64,000 bases of DNA from CAVWSM01 sp963757805 (GTDB lineage Bacteria; Actinomycetota; Actinomycetes; Jiangellales; Jiangellaceae). Position 1 is the stretch's first letter, and each line of letters starts with the position of its first letter. Position numbers and translations under genes: made by a program. The notes beneath the pieces are model-generated. The model searched no databases, was not told where the DNA came from, and worked only from the letters and a program-made list of their open reading frames with translations. Shown piece by piece: positions 1 through 12,027 of this stretch. Location of the stretch: positions 1 through 64,000 of the forward strand of contig CAVWSM010000022.1 in assembly GCA_963757805.1 (NCBI GenBank). Reading direction: 5' to 3'.

Positions 1-47
1 TCGCCGTTTCGGCCGACGTTTTCGCTGGTAAGGGCGCTGATGGGCGA

Positions 48-867
48 TCAGATACCCGTGCAGGTGCGTTGGTAGGGCCGGTCGGGCAAGACGGCGTCCC
101 ACTCCTCCTGAGTGAGGTCGCGCCGCGTCATGTCGCAGGCTCGATCCAGCAACGCATCGGGGGCGATCTCCCAGACCAGCGGGCGGCCGTGCTGGAGCAC
201 AGTAACGATCTCCCGTCCATCGTCGCGGAAGTCCGCCAACACAGGGTTCACCGATCCCTCGCCTGCGGTGACCACAACCGCGTTCGCCAGACCCTCGTCC
301 GCAGGCCAGATCGTGAGCATGCCGTCTGGGCCGCCGGCCATCAACAGCCGTCCATCTGGTGAGTAGGTCAACGACGCCAAATCCCCGAGCATTGATTCCT
401 CCGTAACGGTTAGTCGGCGCGACAGCCTCTCATCCTCTAGGTCCCAGATCGAGACCACACCACCCTCTTCGGCGAACGCGATGGAGGTGCCATCCCGAGA
501 CATCACGGCTTGGCGACAAGCGCTACAAGCCGGAGCGGGCAGCAGCGCCGTACTGGCAGCAGGAATCACCGCCCAAGGCCGCCCTGCGGTAGCGGGAGAC
601 AGGGGACGGGCGCGGCGCTCGGCCACCCCGGCGCCGCGTCTTGTGCTGGCCAGGCGGCAGCGATGGTGGCCAGGATGATCGGTTCGGTCGCCGTGTGACA
701 TCGAGCACGGCGGCGTGTGTCAGCCCCTCGTCGGCCGGCCAGATCGTTACTCTGCCGTTCGCGCTTCGGATGAGGAATCGCCCGTCTGACGAGTATGCCA
801 AGGAGACCGCGCTATCCACGGCGATCACAAACTGACAGAGCAGGCGTCCTTCACGCACATCCCGCAC
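48..867 (-). pseudogene. WD40-repeat protein remnant (frame-broken, N-terminus missing)
   Basis: Two adjacent minus-strand reading frames carry WD40 blades. The upstream one (from about 867) has a blade with YSSDGRFLIRSANGRVTIWP. The downstream one (ending at 48) has two blades with SRDGTSIAFAEEGGVVSIWD and YSPDGRLLMAGGPDGMLTIWP. It closes with the tail common in actinobacterial WD40 proteins: a Cys, RRDLTQEEWDAVLPDRPY and a final Cys. The frames differ by one base, with the break between about 523 and 701. No longer N-terminal part is visible upstream because an in-frame stop lies just beyond 867, so this is probably the last third of a once larger protein. Its partner and role cannot be told. 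It could also be a small real gene disturbed by a single-base insertion like those elsewhere in the window. Confidence 0.6.
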
Positions 868-1062
868 ATCGCCGTGACGCTCTCGGTGTCACGACGTTCA
901 CGTTCGGTGATCTCCGCACGCGTTCCGTCAGCACGTCGTCGCTGCCTGTGTGAGATTCGCGCGCGTCCTCGACGACCCTGTATCAGCGCTCTAGGACCCG
1001 CCTCCTCAAGCCATCACGATGCGGCCGGACGCCACGACCGCACCACTACAAGGGAGGGACAC

Positions 1063-1476
1063 ATGTCCACAATCACTGCCCCGCCACGTGGCTTCCGAGT
1101 GCCCGTGCTGGTCATCGTCGTCATGCTGGTCGCCGCAGTCATTGCCGCCGCGGCCATCGCGTTCGCGCTCAATACGGGGTCCGGCGACGACACGCCGTCG
1201 CCGACCCCACAAGCACCGGCTGCTGGGCTCCCGGCCTACGGAAGCGCGGCCGCGGCTGCTGAGCACGGTCTGAGCTCGACCCAGGCATCCGACCTGGCAC
1301 GCGCCCAGGCCGCTGACACCGCGCGACTGCAAGGCCAGGCTGACCTTTGGGCGCAGCAGGGCGTGCCTCCCACAACCGGCAGCGCAAGCGCGGCCGAGCG
1401 CAGCCTCGAGTCCACAGCGACGGCCAGCATGCCTGGCAGCCCCGTCAGGGACGCGGACAACTACCCGATTAACTGA
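1063..1476 (+). CDS. Small membrane-anchored protein of unknown function
   Basis: A 137-residue protein not assigned to any family. The ATG at 1063 is chosen because AGGGAGG (1051-1057) precedes it at good spacing; the same frame stays open further upstream but without a ribosome binding site. Residues 1-12 are a short cytoplasmic N-terminus and about 13-35 form one strongly hydrophobic helix. A Thr/Pro-rich linker follows, then an Ala/Ser/Gln-rich, probably disordered tail placed outside the membrane. No lipobox cysteine is present. It converges on pyrF, with a strong hairpin between them. The function is unknown. Confidence 0.6.
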   Translation: MSTITAPPRGFRVPVLVIVVMLVAAVIAAAAIAFALNTGSGDDTPSPTPQAPAAGLPAYGSAAAAAEHGLSSTQASDLARAQAADTARLQGQADLWAQQGVPPTTGSASAAERSLESTATASMPGSPVRDADNYPIN

Positions 1477-1489
1477 CGACCACAATGAG

Positions 1490-1520
1490 CTGCGCGCGGT
1501 CCCATCCGGGCCGCGCGCAG
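1490..1520. terminator. Hairpin terminator between the small membrane protein and pyrF
   Basis: A perfect 10-bp inverted repeat (CTGCGCGCGG at 1490-1499, CCGCGCGCAG at 1511-1520) with an 11-nt loop. It lies between two convergent genes. There is no T tract, as is usual for actinobacterial terminators, so it could serve both strands. Confidence 0.65.
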
Positions 1521-1534
1521 TCGCACGTCCTGGT

Positions 1535-2371
1535 TCAGCCGGACAGTGCTGCGACGCAGGCGTCGAGCGTGCGGCTCGCGGCGTCGCGCAGGTCGTGGAC
1601 GGATGGCCCCGCCGCGAGCACCTCGCGTGACGACGCCGGCAGCACGTTGCGGAGCGCTGCGCCGAACACCCGCCGTAGGTCTCCCGCTGAGCCGCCCTGT
1701 GCCCCGATCCCCGGGGCGAGCAGCGGCCCGTTGACGTCGAGGTCCTCGTTGGTACCCCCGATCGTCGCACCTACGACGCAGCCCACCGAGCCCATCGGGT
1801 CTGCTCCGACATTGGCGGCGCGTACGTGGTCGAGCATGGTGCCGGCGACCGTACGACCATCGGCGCCGCGCGCGTGCTGCACCTCCGGACCCTCCGGGTT
1901 GGAGGTCAGCGCGAGTACGAAGACTCCAGCGCCGTTTGCGGCTGCCGTGTCGAGCATCGGCCGCAGCGACCAGAATCCGAGGTACGGCGACACAGTCACG
2001 GCGTCGGAGAACAGGGGCGACGACGAGCGTACGTAGGCATCGGCGTAGGCCTGCATCGTCGAGCCGATGTCGCCGCGCTTGGCATCCGTAAGCACGAGTG
2101 CCCCAGCGGCACGTGAGTCGGCTACGACACGCTCCAGCACCGCGATCCCCTGCGAACCGTGTCGCTCGAAGAACGCCGACTGCGGCTTGAGCACCGCGAC
2201 CCGGTCAGCAAGTGCCTCCACGACAGTCAGGGCGAACCGCTCTACCCCGGAAGGATCGTCGCGCAGACCCCATGCCTGCAGCAGCGACGGGTGCGGGTCG
2301 ATCCCGACACACAGCGGCCCCCGCTTGCCCATCGCATCGTGCAACCGGGCGCCGAACGACTCGCCTGTCAT
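1535..2371 (-). CDS. pyrF: Orotidine 5'-phosphate decarboxylase
   Basis: Last step of UMP synthesis: decarboxylates OMP to UMP in the cytoplasm. The protein has 278 residues, the length of the type 2 PyrF subfamily. CVGIDPH is at about 21-27 and the catalytic Asp-Lys cluster LTDAKRGDIG at about 94-103; the phosphate-binding APGIGAQGG lies near the C-terminus. The ATG at 2371 overlaps the pyrD stop as ATGA, which fixes the start and implies translational coupling. It is the final gene of the leftward pyr operon. The frame is also open upstream into pyrD, but only because of the pyrD frame breaks. Confidence 0.93.
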   Translation of the reverse strand: MTGESFGARLHDAMGKRGPLCVGIDPHPSLLQAWGLRDDPSGVERFALTVVEALADRVAVLKPQSAFFERHGSQGIAVLERVVADSRAAGALVLTDAKRGDIGSTMQAYADAYVRSSSPLFSDAVTVSPYLGFWSLRPMLDTAAANGAGVFVLALTSNPEGPEVQHARGADGRTVAGTMLDHVRAANVGADPMGSVGCVVGATIGGTNEDLDVNGPLLAPGIGAQGGSAGDLRRVFGAALRNVLPASSREVLAAGPSVHDLRDAASRTLDACVAALSG

Positions 2372-3484
2372 GCGTACTCCCGTTGCTCTTCGGTGCCGAT
2401 CGCCTCGGCGACGGTGCCTGAAGCCGTACAGCTGCAGGCGTCGGGCCAGCCCGTCGTGGATGCGATGCGCCCACAGCGGACCGCCGTAGATGAAGCCCGT
2501 GTAGCCCTGCAGCAGGGTCGCGCCGGCCCGGATCCGTACCCACGCGTCCTCGGCTGTAGTGATGCCGCCCACCGAAACGAGGACGAGGCGGTCCCCGACA
2601 CGCGATCGGAGCAGCCGCAGGACTTGCATCGATCGGTGCGCAAGCACTGGGCCGGACAGCCCACCTGCGCCAATCGTCGACACCTGCTCGGGCGGTGTAC
2701 GCAAGCCCTCTCGACTGATGGTCGTGTTCGTCGCCACGATCCCGTCGAGGCGCAGCTCCAGGGCAAGGTCGGCCACAGCGCGTACATCGTCGTCGGCGAG
2801 ATCAGGCGCGATCTTGACCAGCAGCGGCACGCGCCGCTGGGCGGACTCCCCCGCGCTCTCCCGGACCGCCACCAGGAGCGGCCGCAGCTGCTCGACGGCC
2901 TGCAGGTTGCGTAGACCCGGGCGTGTTGGGCGAGCTCACATTGACTACGAGATAGTCGGCGTACGGGCGCGAGCCGCCGGGCCGACTCGACGTAGTCGCC
3001 AACCGCCTCCGACTCCGGGACGACCTTGGTCTTGCCGATGTTGACACCGACAACGACAGGCACGTGTCTTCGAGCGAGCCGCTCATCTAGTCGGTGCGGC
3101 GACCGCCGATGAGCCGGAGTTGTTGAAACCCATGCGGTTGACGATCGCGCGGTCCGGCATCAGCCGGAACAGTCGCGGCTGCGGGTTGCCTGGCTGTGGC
3201 TGGGCGGTCACGGTACCGATCTCGACGTGCCCGAACCCCAGCGCGGCCAGACCGTCGACCGCGCGCGCGTCTTTGTCGAAGCCGGCCGCCAGACCGAGCG
3301 GGCTCGGAAAGTCGAGACCGAGCCCCTGCAACCGCAGCGCCGCGTCGGTGGCGCCGAGTCGACGCGCGGCCTGTGGCGACATGCTCGCGGTGCGCCCAGC
3401 AAGCCGGATCGCGTCGAGCGCACGGTGGTGAGCGGTTTCCGGATCCGTCCTGCTGAGGACGTTCCGGAACAGCGCGTCGTACAT
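2368..3484 (-). CDS. pyrD: Dihydroorotate dehydrogenase (quinone), four single-base frame breaks
   Basis: Oxidises dihydroorotate to orotate at the membrane, using FMN and quinone (class 2). All family blocks are present in order but in shifting frames: the N-terminal membrane-association segment, LGLAAGFDKDARAV, VEIGTVTAQPQPGNPQPRLF and NRMGFNN, then VVVGVNIGKTK, YLVVNVSSPNTPG, VKIAPDLADDD and the FMN-phosphate site GGITTAEDA. Breaks near 3100, 2970, 2921 and 2425 are each repaired by dropping one base, which gives about 370 residues. The true stop at 2368 then overlaps the pyrF start as ATGA. A gene with intact ends, four same-direction indels and no substitutions in its motifs points to sequence error, not a pseudogene. 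Start ATG at 3484 lies 5 nt after carB. Confidence 0.88.
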
Positions 3485-3488
3485 GTGC

Positions 3489-6790
<3,302 letters not shown>

Positions 6791-6791
<1 letters not shown>

Positions 6792-7933
6792 CAGGCCTCC
6801 GCTCCTGCATTGCGGGCGGACAGCACCTCGACGAACCTGTCGAACAGGTAGGCGGCATCGTGCGGGCCGGCCGCCGCTTCCGGGTGGTACTGCACGCTGA
6901 ACGCCCTGAGCGCGCCGGCGGTGTCGCGCAGCTCGAGACCTTCGACCACGTCGTCGTTGAGGCAGACGTGGCTCACGGTCGCGGCGCCGTACGGCGTCTG
7001 TGTCACGCGGTCCTGGGGTGCGTCGACCGCGAACCCGTGGTTGTGCGCCGTCACCTCGACCTTGCCGGTCGTGCGGTCCTGCACGGGTTGGTTGATGCCA
7101 CGGTGCCCGTACTTGAGCTTGTAGGTGCCGAAGCCCAGCGCCCGCCCGAAGATCTGATTGCCGAAGCAGATGCCGAAGAACGGCACACCTCGCTCGAGTG
7201 CACCGCGTACGACCTCGACGGGCTGGTCCTGCGTCTCCGGGTCTCCGGGACCGTTGGACATGAACAGCCCGTCAGGCTGCAACTCCAGGATCTGCTCGAG
7301 GGTCCAGGACGCCGGCACGACATGCACCTCGATGCCCCGCTCGGCCATGCGGTGCGGTGTCATCGACTTGATGCCGAGGTCCATGGCCGCGACGGTGAAA
7401 CGCTTGTCGCCGATCGCGCGGATCACGTACGGCTCATCGGTCGTGACGTCATCAGCGAGGTCGGCGCCCAGCATCGGCGGCGTCTGCAGCACGCGCTCAA
7501 GCAGGACGGCGGGATCGGGCTCGACGGACGAGATGCCGACACGCATGGCGCCGCGCTCGCGCAGGTGCCGAGTGAGGGCGCGCGTGTCGACGCCGCTGAT
7601 GCCCACGATGCCCTGCGCGTCGAGCTCCTCGTCGAGGCCGCGCTGCGCACGCCAGTTGGAGTGCCTGCGCGCGGGGTCGCGCACCACGTAACCGGCGACC
7701 CAGATGCGCTGCGACTCGGGATCCTCGTCGTTGACACCCGTGTTGCCGATGTGTGGAGCCGTCTGGACGACGACCTGTCCGTGGTACGACGGATCGGTCA
7801 ACGTCTCCTGGTAGCCGGTCATGCCAGTCGCGAAGACCGCCTCGCCGAACGTCTCGCCCTGGGCGCCGTACGACTCGCCGCGGAAGGTGCGGCCGTCCTC
7901 GAGGACGAGGATCGCGGGAGTTTGGCGGCTCAT
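6791..7933 (-). CDS. carA: Carbamoyl-phosphate synthase, small (glutaminase) subunit
   Basis: Hydrolyses glutamine and channels ammonia to CarB. 380 residues: an N-terminal CarA-specific domain (LVLEDGRTFRGESYGA, EAVFATGMTGYQETLTDPSY) and a C-terminal class I glutamine amidotransferase domain. The nucleophile loop GICFGNQIFGRALG is at about 255 and the catalytic His-Pro-Glu is in QYHPEAAAGPHDA. The start at 7933 overlaps the end of pyrC by 4 nt (ATGA). No PH-domain protein is found between pyrC and carA, unlike in some relatives. Confidence 0.96.
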
Positions 7934-9288
7934 GCGAGCTTCCCGTCGAGCACAGTCGCTCGGCCGTGCAGGAACGTCGCGACCACGGCGCCCGGAAGGG
8001 TCAGGCCGGCATAGGGGGTGTTGCGGCTGAGCGAGGCGAGGGCCTCAGGCCGGACCTCGCGATGCGCAGCCGGGTCGAACAGAGTGACGTTGGCGGGCGC
8101 ACCGGCGGCGAGCCCGGCACCGTGCCCGGCCAACCGGCCGATGCGTGCCGGCCGAGTGGACATCCGGTCCGACACACCGGCCCAGTCGAGCATGCCGGTC
8201 TCGACCATGGTCTGCTGCACGATCGAGAGCGCGGTCTCCAGGCCCACCATGCCCATCGCGGCTGCCGCCCACTCACACTCTTTGTCCTCTGCGGGATGCG
8301 GCGCGTGGTCGGTAGCGACGATGTCGATCGTGCCGTCGGCGAGCGCGGCGCGCAGCGCTTCGACGTCGGTGGCCGTCCGAAGCGGCGGGTTGACCTTGTA
8401 GACAGGATCGTAGGTCGCCGCGAGCTCGTCGGTCAGCAGCAGGTGGTGCGGGGTCACCTCGGCGGTGACAGCGATGCCGCGCGACTTGGCCCATCGGATG
8501 ATCTCGACACTGCCCGCCGTGGAGACATGGCAGACGTGCAGTCGTGACCCGACATGCCCCGCGAGCAGCACGTCTCGGGCGATGATTGCTTCCTCGGCAA
8601 CCGCTGGCCAGCCCTGCAAGCCGAGGCGGGCCGACACCTCGCCCTCGTTCATCTGGGCGTCTTCGGTCAGCCGCGGCTCCTGTGCGTGCTGGGCGATGAC
8701 GCCGTCGAAGGCCTTGACGTATTCGAGCGCCCGCCGCATCAGCACCGCGTCAGACACGCACTTACCGTCGTCGGAGAAGACGCGCACCTGGGCGGCCGAG
8801 TCGGCCATCGCGCCAAGCTCGGCCAACCGCTCCCCGGCAAGCCCCACGGTGACTGCGCCGACCGGCTGGACGTCGCAGTAGCCGGCCTCCCGCCCCAGCC
8901 GCCAGACCTGCTCGACGACACCCGCCGTGTCGGCGACCGGGTCGGTGTTGGCCATGGCGTGCACCGCAGTGAACCCGCCGAGCGCGGCCGCCCGGGAGCC
9001 GGACTCCACCGTCTCGGCATCCTCACGACCGGGCTCGCGCAGGTGCGTGTGCAGGTCGACGAGGCCGGGCAGCGCGACGAGGCCGTCGGCGTTAATCGAC
9101 TCCGCGTCGCCGGCTGAGATGGCTGTGCCGACCTCGGCGATGCGACCGTCGCGGAGCAGCAGGTCGGCGGGCTCGCCACCGAGCACCCTCGCGCCGCGGA
9201 TGACGAAGTTCGGTGATCGCGAAGCACTTGCTACCGACTGGCCCATTGGTGGCGCTCCGCGCCGGGAGGCTGAAGTCTTCGTGGTCAC
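7930..9288 (-). CDS. pyrC: Dihydroorotase (in one open frame with pyrB)
   Basis: Cyclises carbamoyl aspartate to dihydroorotate. The zinc-ligand motifs of type I dihydroorotase are intact: DLHTHLREPG, the two-histidine EVTPHHLLL block and DHAPHPAEDK. No stop codon separates it from pyrB, so the two could be one 761-residue polypeptide. Two internal starts are credible: GTG at 9288 with GGAAGGA just upstream, and ATG at 9246 with GGAG about 10 nt upstream. The family core begins at FVIRGARVLGGE, 28 residues after the GTG. The intervening Ser/Arg-rich stretch is not dihydroorotase-like. Re-initiation is my preferred reading, but a fusion cannot be excluded. Confidence 0.9.
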   Translation of the reverse strand: MTTKTSASRRGAPPMGQSVASASRSPNFVIRGARVLGGEPADLLLRDGRIAEVGTAISAGDAESINADGLVALPGLVDLHTHLREPGREDAETVESGSRAAALGGFTAVHAMANTDPVADTAGVVEQVWRLGREAGYCDVQPVGAVTVGLAGERLAELGAMADSAAQVRVFSDDGKCVSDAVLMRRALEYVKAFDGVIAQHAQEPRLTEDAQMNEGEVSARLGLQGWPAVAEEAIIARDVLLAGHVGSRLHVCHVSTAGSVEIIRWAKSRGIAVTAEVTPHHLLLTDELAATYDPVYKVNPPLRTATDVEALRAALADGTIDIVATDHAPHPAEDKECEWAAAAMGMVGLETALSIVQQTMVETGMLDWAGVSDRMSTRPARIGRLAGHGAGLAAGAPANVTLFDPAAHREVRPEALASLSRNTPYAGLTLPGAVVATFLHGRATVLDGKLA

Positions 9289-10215
9289 TGCGGATCCTTC
9301 CTGTTCGCCGGCCAGCAGCAGGTAGAGGACGGCCATCCGTACGAGCACGCCGTTGGCGACCTGTTCGACGATGACGGACCGCTCGGCATCGGCGGCGTCA
9401 GCGGTGATCTCCAGGCCGCGGTTCATCGGGCCGGGGTGCATCACGATCGTGTGGTCCGGCAAGAGTCCGAGCCGGCGGCCGTCGAGACCGTAGCGGCGGC
9501 TGTATTCGCGGGCGCTCGGAAAGAACGCAGCGCTCATGCGCTCCCGCTGAACCCGCAGCATCATCACCGCATCGGCCTTGGGCAGCTCGGCGTCGAGGTC
9601 GTACGACACATCGCATGGCCACGACTGCACGCCGACCGGCAGCAGCGTCGGCGGTGCGACCAGCGTCACGTCGGCGCCCAGGGTGCTCAGCAGCAGCACG
9701 TTGGAGCGCGCGACGCGGCTGTGCAGCACGTCGCCGACGATGAGGACACGCCGAGAGTCGATCGCGCCGAGGTGCCTTCGCATCGTGTACGCGTCGAGCA
9801 ACGCCTGGGTCGGGTGCTCGTGCGTGCCGTCGCCGGCGTTGACCACGCTCGCGCCGATCCAGCCGGAGCTGGCGAGCCGATGCGGGGCACCACTGGCGGA
9901 GTGCCGGATCACCACGGCGTCGGCGCCCATCGCCTGCAGGGTGAGCGCCGTGTCCTTGAGGCTCTCGCCCTTGGAAACGCTGGATCCCTTGGCCGCGAAG
10001 TTGATGACGTCGGCGGACAGTCGCTTGGCGGCAGCCTCGAACGAGATCCGGGTGCGGGTCGAGTCCTCGAAGAACAAGTTGACGACCGTGCGGCCGCGCA
10101 GAGTGGGCAGCTTCTTGACGGAGCGCTGGGTGACGCGCCCCATCTCCTCCGCGGTGTCAAGAATTGCGATCGCCTCGTCGCGCGAGAGGTCGGCGGTCGA
10201 GAGCAGGTGGCGCAT
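9289..10215 (-). CDS. pyrB: Aspartate carbamoyltransferase, catalytic chain
   Basis: Joins carbamoyl phosphate and aspartate, the committed step of pyrimidine synthesis. About 309 residues up to the pyrC start. The carbamoyl-phosphate loop FEDSTRTRISFE is at about 49-60, followed by GSSVSKGESLKDT, HPTQALLDAYT, the domain-linker HPGPMNRGLEI and the C-terminal ending AVLYLLLAGE. No pyrI regulatory subunit lies nearby, as expected in actinobacteria. The ATG at 10215 overlaps the pyrR stop by one base. The 3' end is uncertain because the frame runs on into pyrC without a stop. Confidence 0.94.
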
Positions 10216-10814
10216 CAGTCGGTCACCTCCGCCTTGGCGAGTGCGACGGCGTCGATGCCGTCGATCTCCTCGAGCTGCACACGTACGGTCTCCGTCAACG
10301 CGGTCGGAAGGTTCTTGCCGACGTAGTCGGCGCGAATCGGCAGCTGGCGGTGTCCCCGATCCACGAGTACGGCGAGCTGCACCGCCTTGGCCCGGCCCAC
10401 ATCGTCGAGCGCAGTGAGTGCGGCGCGGACGGTGCGCCCGGAGAACAGCACATCGTCGACAAGCACCACGACGTGGCCGTCGACGCCGGTCGGCGGGATG
10501 TCGGTGCGCTCCAGGGCGCGCGCGGGGCGCAGGCGCAGGTCGTCGCGATACATGGTGACGTCGAGCGAGCCGACGGGCACGTGCCGGCCCTCGACCGCGT
10601 CGATGCGTTCGGCGATGCGCCGGGCCAGCGGGACGCCGCGGGTCGGGATGCCGAGCAGGACAAGCTGCTCCGCGCCGCGGTTGCGCTCCAGGATCTCGTG
10701 AGCGATGCGGGTGAGCGCGCGGGAGATGTCGGAGGCGTCGAGAACGCTGCGGTCGCCGCTGGGGGCGCGGCCCTGCCCGGCGGACGATGGCTGCGACGGG
10801 GACGACAAAGACAT
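10215..10814 (-). CDS. pyrR: PyrR: pyrimidine operon regulator / uracil phosphoribosyltransferase
   Basis: UMP-responsive RNA-binding protein of the type I phosphoribosyltransferase fold, about 199 residues. The PRPP-binding loop is VVLVDDVLFSGRTVRAAL; the family block LLGIPTRGVPLARRI and the basic SLDVTMYRDDL segment are also present. The ATG at 10814 is preferred over one nine codons upstream because it stands just after the G-rich ribosome binding site and excludes the leader hairpin. Its N-terminus carries about 20 extra polar residues. As first gene of the operon, next to a PyrR-type hairpin, it probably controls its own translation and that of pyrBC-carAB-pyrDF. Confidence 0.93.
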   Translation of the reverse strand: MSLSSPSQPSSAGQGRAPSGDRSVLDASDISRALTRIAHEILERNRGAEQLVLLGIPTRGVPLARRIAERIDAVEGRHVPVGSLDVTMYRDDLRLRPARALERTDIPPTGVDGHVVVLVDDVLFSGRTVRAALTALDDVGRAKAVQLAVLVDRGHRQLPIRADYVGKNLPTALTETVRVQLEEIDGIDAVALAKAEVTD

Positions 10815-10819
10815 GACGA

Positions 10820-10853
10820 AAGACCCCCTTCCCCGCCTCACTGGACGGGTCTT
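10820..10853 (-). promoter_or_regulatory. PyrR-binding leader hairpin covering the pyrR ribosome binding site
   Basis: On the mRNA strand AAGACCC (10853-10847) pairs with GGGTCTT (10826-10820), enclosing GTCCAGTGAGGCG (10846-10834). That loop closely matches the Bacillus PyrR anti-antiterminator consensus (UCCNGNGAGGY). The purine-rich ribosome binding site lies in the 3' arm, 6-12 nt before the ATG. Binding of PyrR-UMP would therefore hide the site and block translation, the mode described for mycobacterial pyrR. No downstream terminator alternative is visible. Confidence 0.7.
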
Positions 10854-11048
10854 AAAGGACGTCGGACGCGGGCTAGCCTACCAAGGCGGACCGGCCAGCC
10901 GACGCACCCTGAACCTAGGCGTGGGGGCACGCTGGACAATCAGGTTCTGGGGAAAGACACACCGGCCGGGCGTTGACGGGGGACTATGGGCAGGCCTACC
11001 GTCCGGGGATCATCGAGGATCGCCTGCGGTTTTCAGGTGGGGGGAGCC

Positions 11049-11750
11049 ATGGCGAGGGATTACGCGCGGGCTGTCGGAGCTCGATTACGAGCCATCCGGC
11101 AGCAGCAGGGGCTGTCCCTGCACGGGGTCGAGCAGCGCTCTGATGGCACCTGGAAGGCCGTCGTCGTCGGTTCTTACGAGCGCGGCGACCGGGCGATTTC
11201 CGTGCAGCGGCTGTCCGATCTGGCTGAGTTCTATGGCATTCCCGTCGGTGAGCTGCTGCCGACCCGGCCCTCGAGCGCCGGCCCCGCCCCCGGTTCCGGA
11301 CGGGTCGTGCTCGACCTGCAGAGGCTCGCGGCAGTGCCGCGGGAAGAGTCCTCGCCGCTGGTGCGGTTCGTCGCGGCGATCCAGGCCCGGCGGGGGGACT
11401 ACAACGGCCGGGTGCTCACGATCCGTCGCGACGACCTGCAGACCCTCGCCCTTCTCTACGACGAGTCCCCCGCCGCCGTCATCGAGCGATTCGTAGCGTG
11501 GGGGGTACTCGGGCAGCCGCCCGCGAGCAGCGTTCCCGAGCCTCGCAAGGGGGTTGCTAGCGGGAGCCGTCAGGGCAGCGCGCTAGCGCCTGCACGGGCG
11601 CGCCGGCGTCAGACCGGCAGCTGCGGCTTGAGCGACATGATCCGGCCGAGCAGGCCGTTGACGAACGCCGGCGACTCGTCGGTCGAGAGCTCCGTGGCGA
11701 TGTCCACTGCCTGGCTGACGGCGACGGCGTCGGGGATGTCGTCGCGGTAG
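11049..11750 (+). CDS. bldD: BldD-type developmental regulator with c-di-GMP motif
   Basis: Master repressor of development genes in morphologically complex actinomycetes. An XRE-type helix-turn-helix occupies residues 8-70 (ARLRAIRQQQGLSLHGVE, then VGSYERGDRAISVQRL). The C-terminal domain carries the cyclic-di-GMP signature RGD-X8-RxxD as RGD at 115-117 and RRDD at 126-129, the spacing found in Streptomyces BldD. The ATG at 11049 follows GGGGGGAG. The domain ends near VIERFVAWGVL (about 152), where known BldD proteins stop within roughly 15 residues. Here the frame continues to 233 residues, running about 140 nt antisense into nusB. That tail looks like non-coding sequence, so the annotated end is doubtful. 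Confidence 0.85.
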   Translation: MARDYARAVGARLRAIRQQQGLSLHGVEQRSDGTWKAVVVGSYERGDRAISVQRLSDLAEFYGIPVGELLPTRPSSAGPAPGSGRVVLDLQRLAAVPREESSPLVRFVAAIQARRGDYNGRVLTIRRDDLQTLALLYDESPAAVIERFVAWGVLGQPPASSVPEPRKGVASGSRQGSALAPARARRRQTGSCGLSDMIRPSRPLTNAGDSSVESSVAMSTAWLTATASGMSSR

Positions 11751-12019
11751 AGCAGCTCGTAGACACCGATGCGCAACAGGTTGCGGTCAACTGCCGGCAT
11801 CCGGTCGACGCTCCAGCCCACCGCGTACGTCTCGAGCAGCTCGTCGATGCGGCGCTGATGGGCGACGACGCCCTCGACGAGCTCGGTGACGTAGGGGTTG
11901 AGTGGTTGCTCAGCCGTGGCAACGCGCTCGGCGAGAGTCGCGCCGAGCGGGAGACCCCGTACGTCGGACTCGAAGAGGATGTCCAGCGCCCGCTTTCGCG
12001 CCTTGGTGCGTGCAGCCAT
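11609..12019 (-). CDS. nusB: Transcription antitermination factor NusB
   Basis: RNA-binding component of the rRNA antitermination complex (with NusE/S10, NusA and NusG). At 136 residues the length is typical. The basic N-terminus MAARTKARKRALDILFESD and the helices DRNLLRIGVYELLYRDDIP and AVDIATELSTDESPAFVNGLLG are the family hallmarks. It lies 8 nt after efp in the same direction, the usual efp-nusB arrangement. Its 3' end overlaps the antisense tail of bldD. Confidence 0.96.
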   Translation of the reverse strand: MAARTKARKRALDILFESDVRGLPLGATLAERVATAEQPLNPYVTELVEGVVAHQRRIDELLETYAVGWSVDRMPAVDRNLLRIGVYELLYRDDIPDAVAVSQAVDIATELSTDESPAFVNGLLGRIMSLKPQLPV

Positions 12020-12027
12020 CGACGCGC

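Noticed and set aside
874..1062. An upstream extension of the small membrane protein at 1063
   Set aside because: The frame is open but the 63 added residues are Arg/Ser-rich and the only good ribosome binding site is just before 1063.
2368..3484. pyrD as a pseudogene
   Set aside because: All four breaks are same-direction single-base changes, every catalytic block is preserved and the true stop overlaps pyrF properly, so sequence error is the simpler reading.
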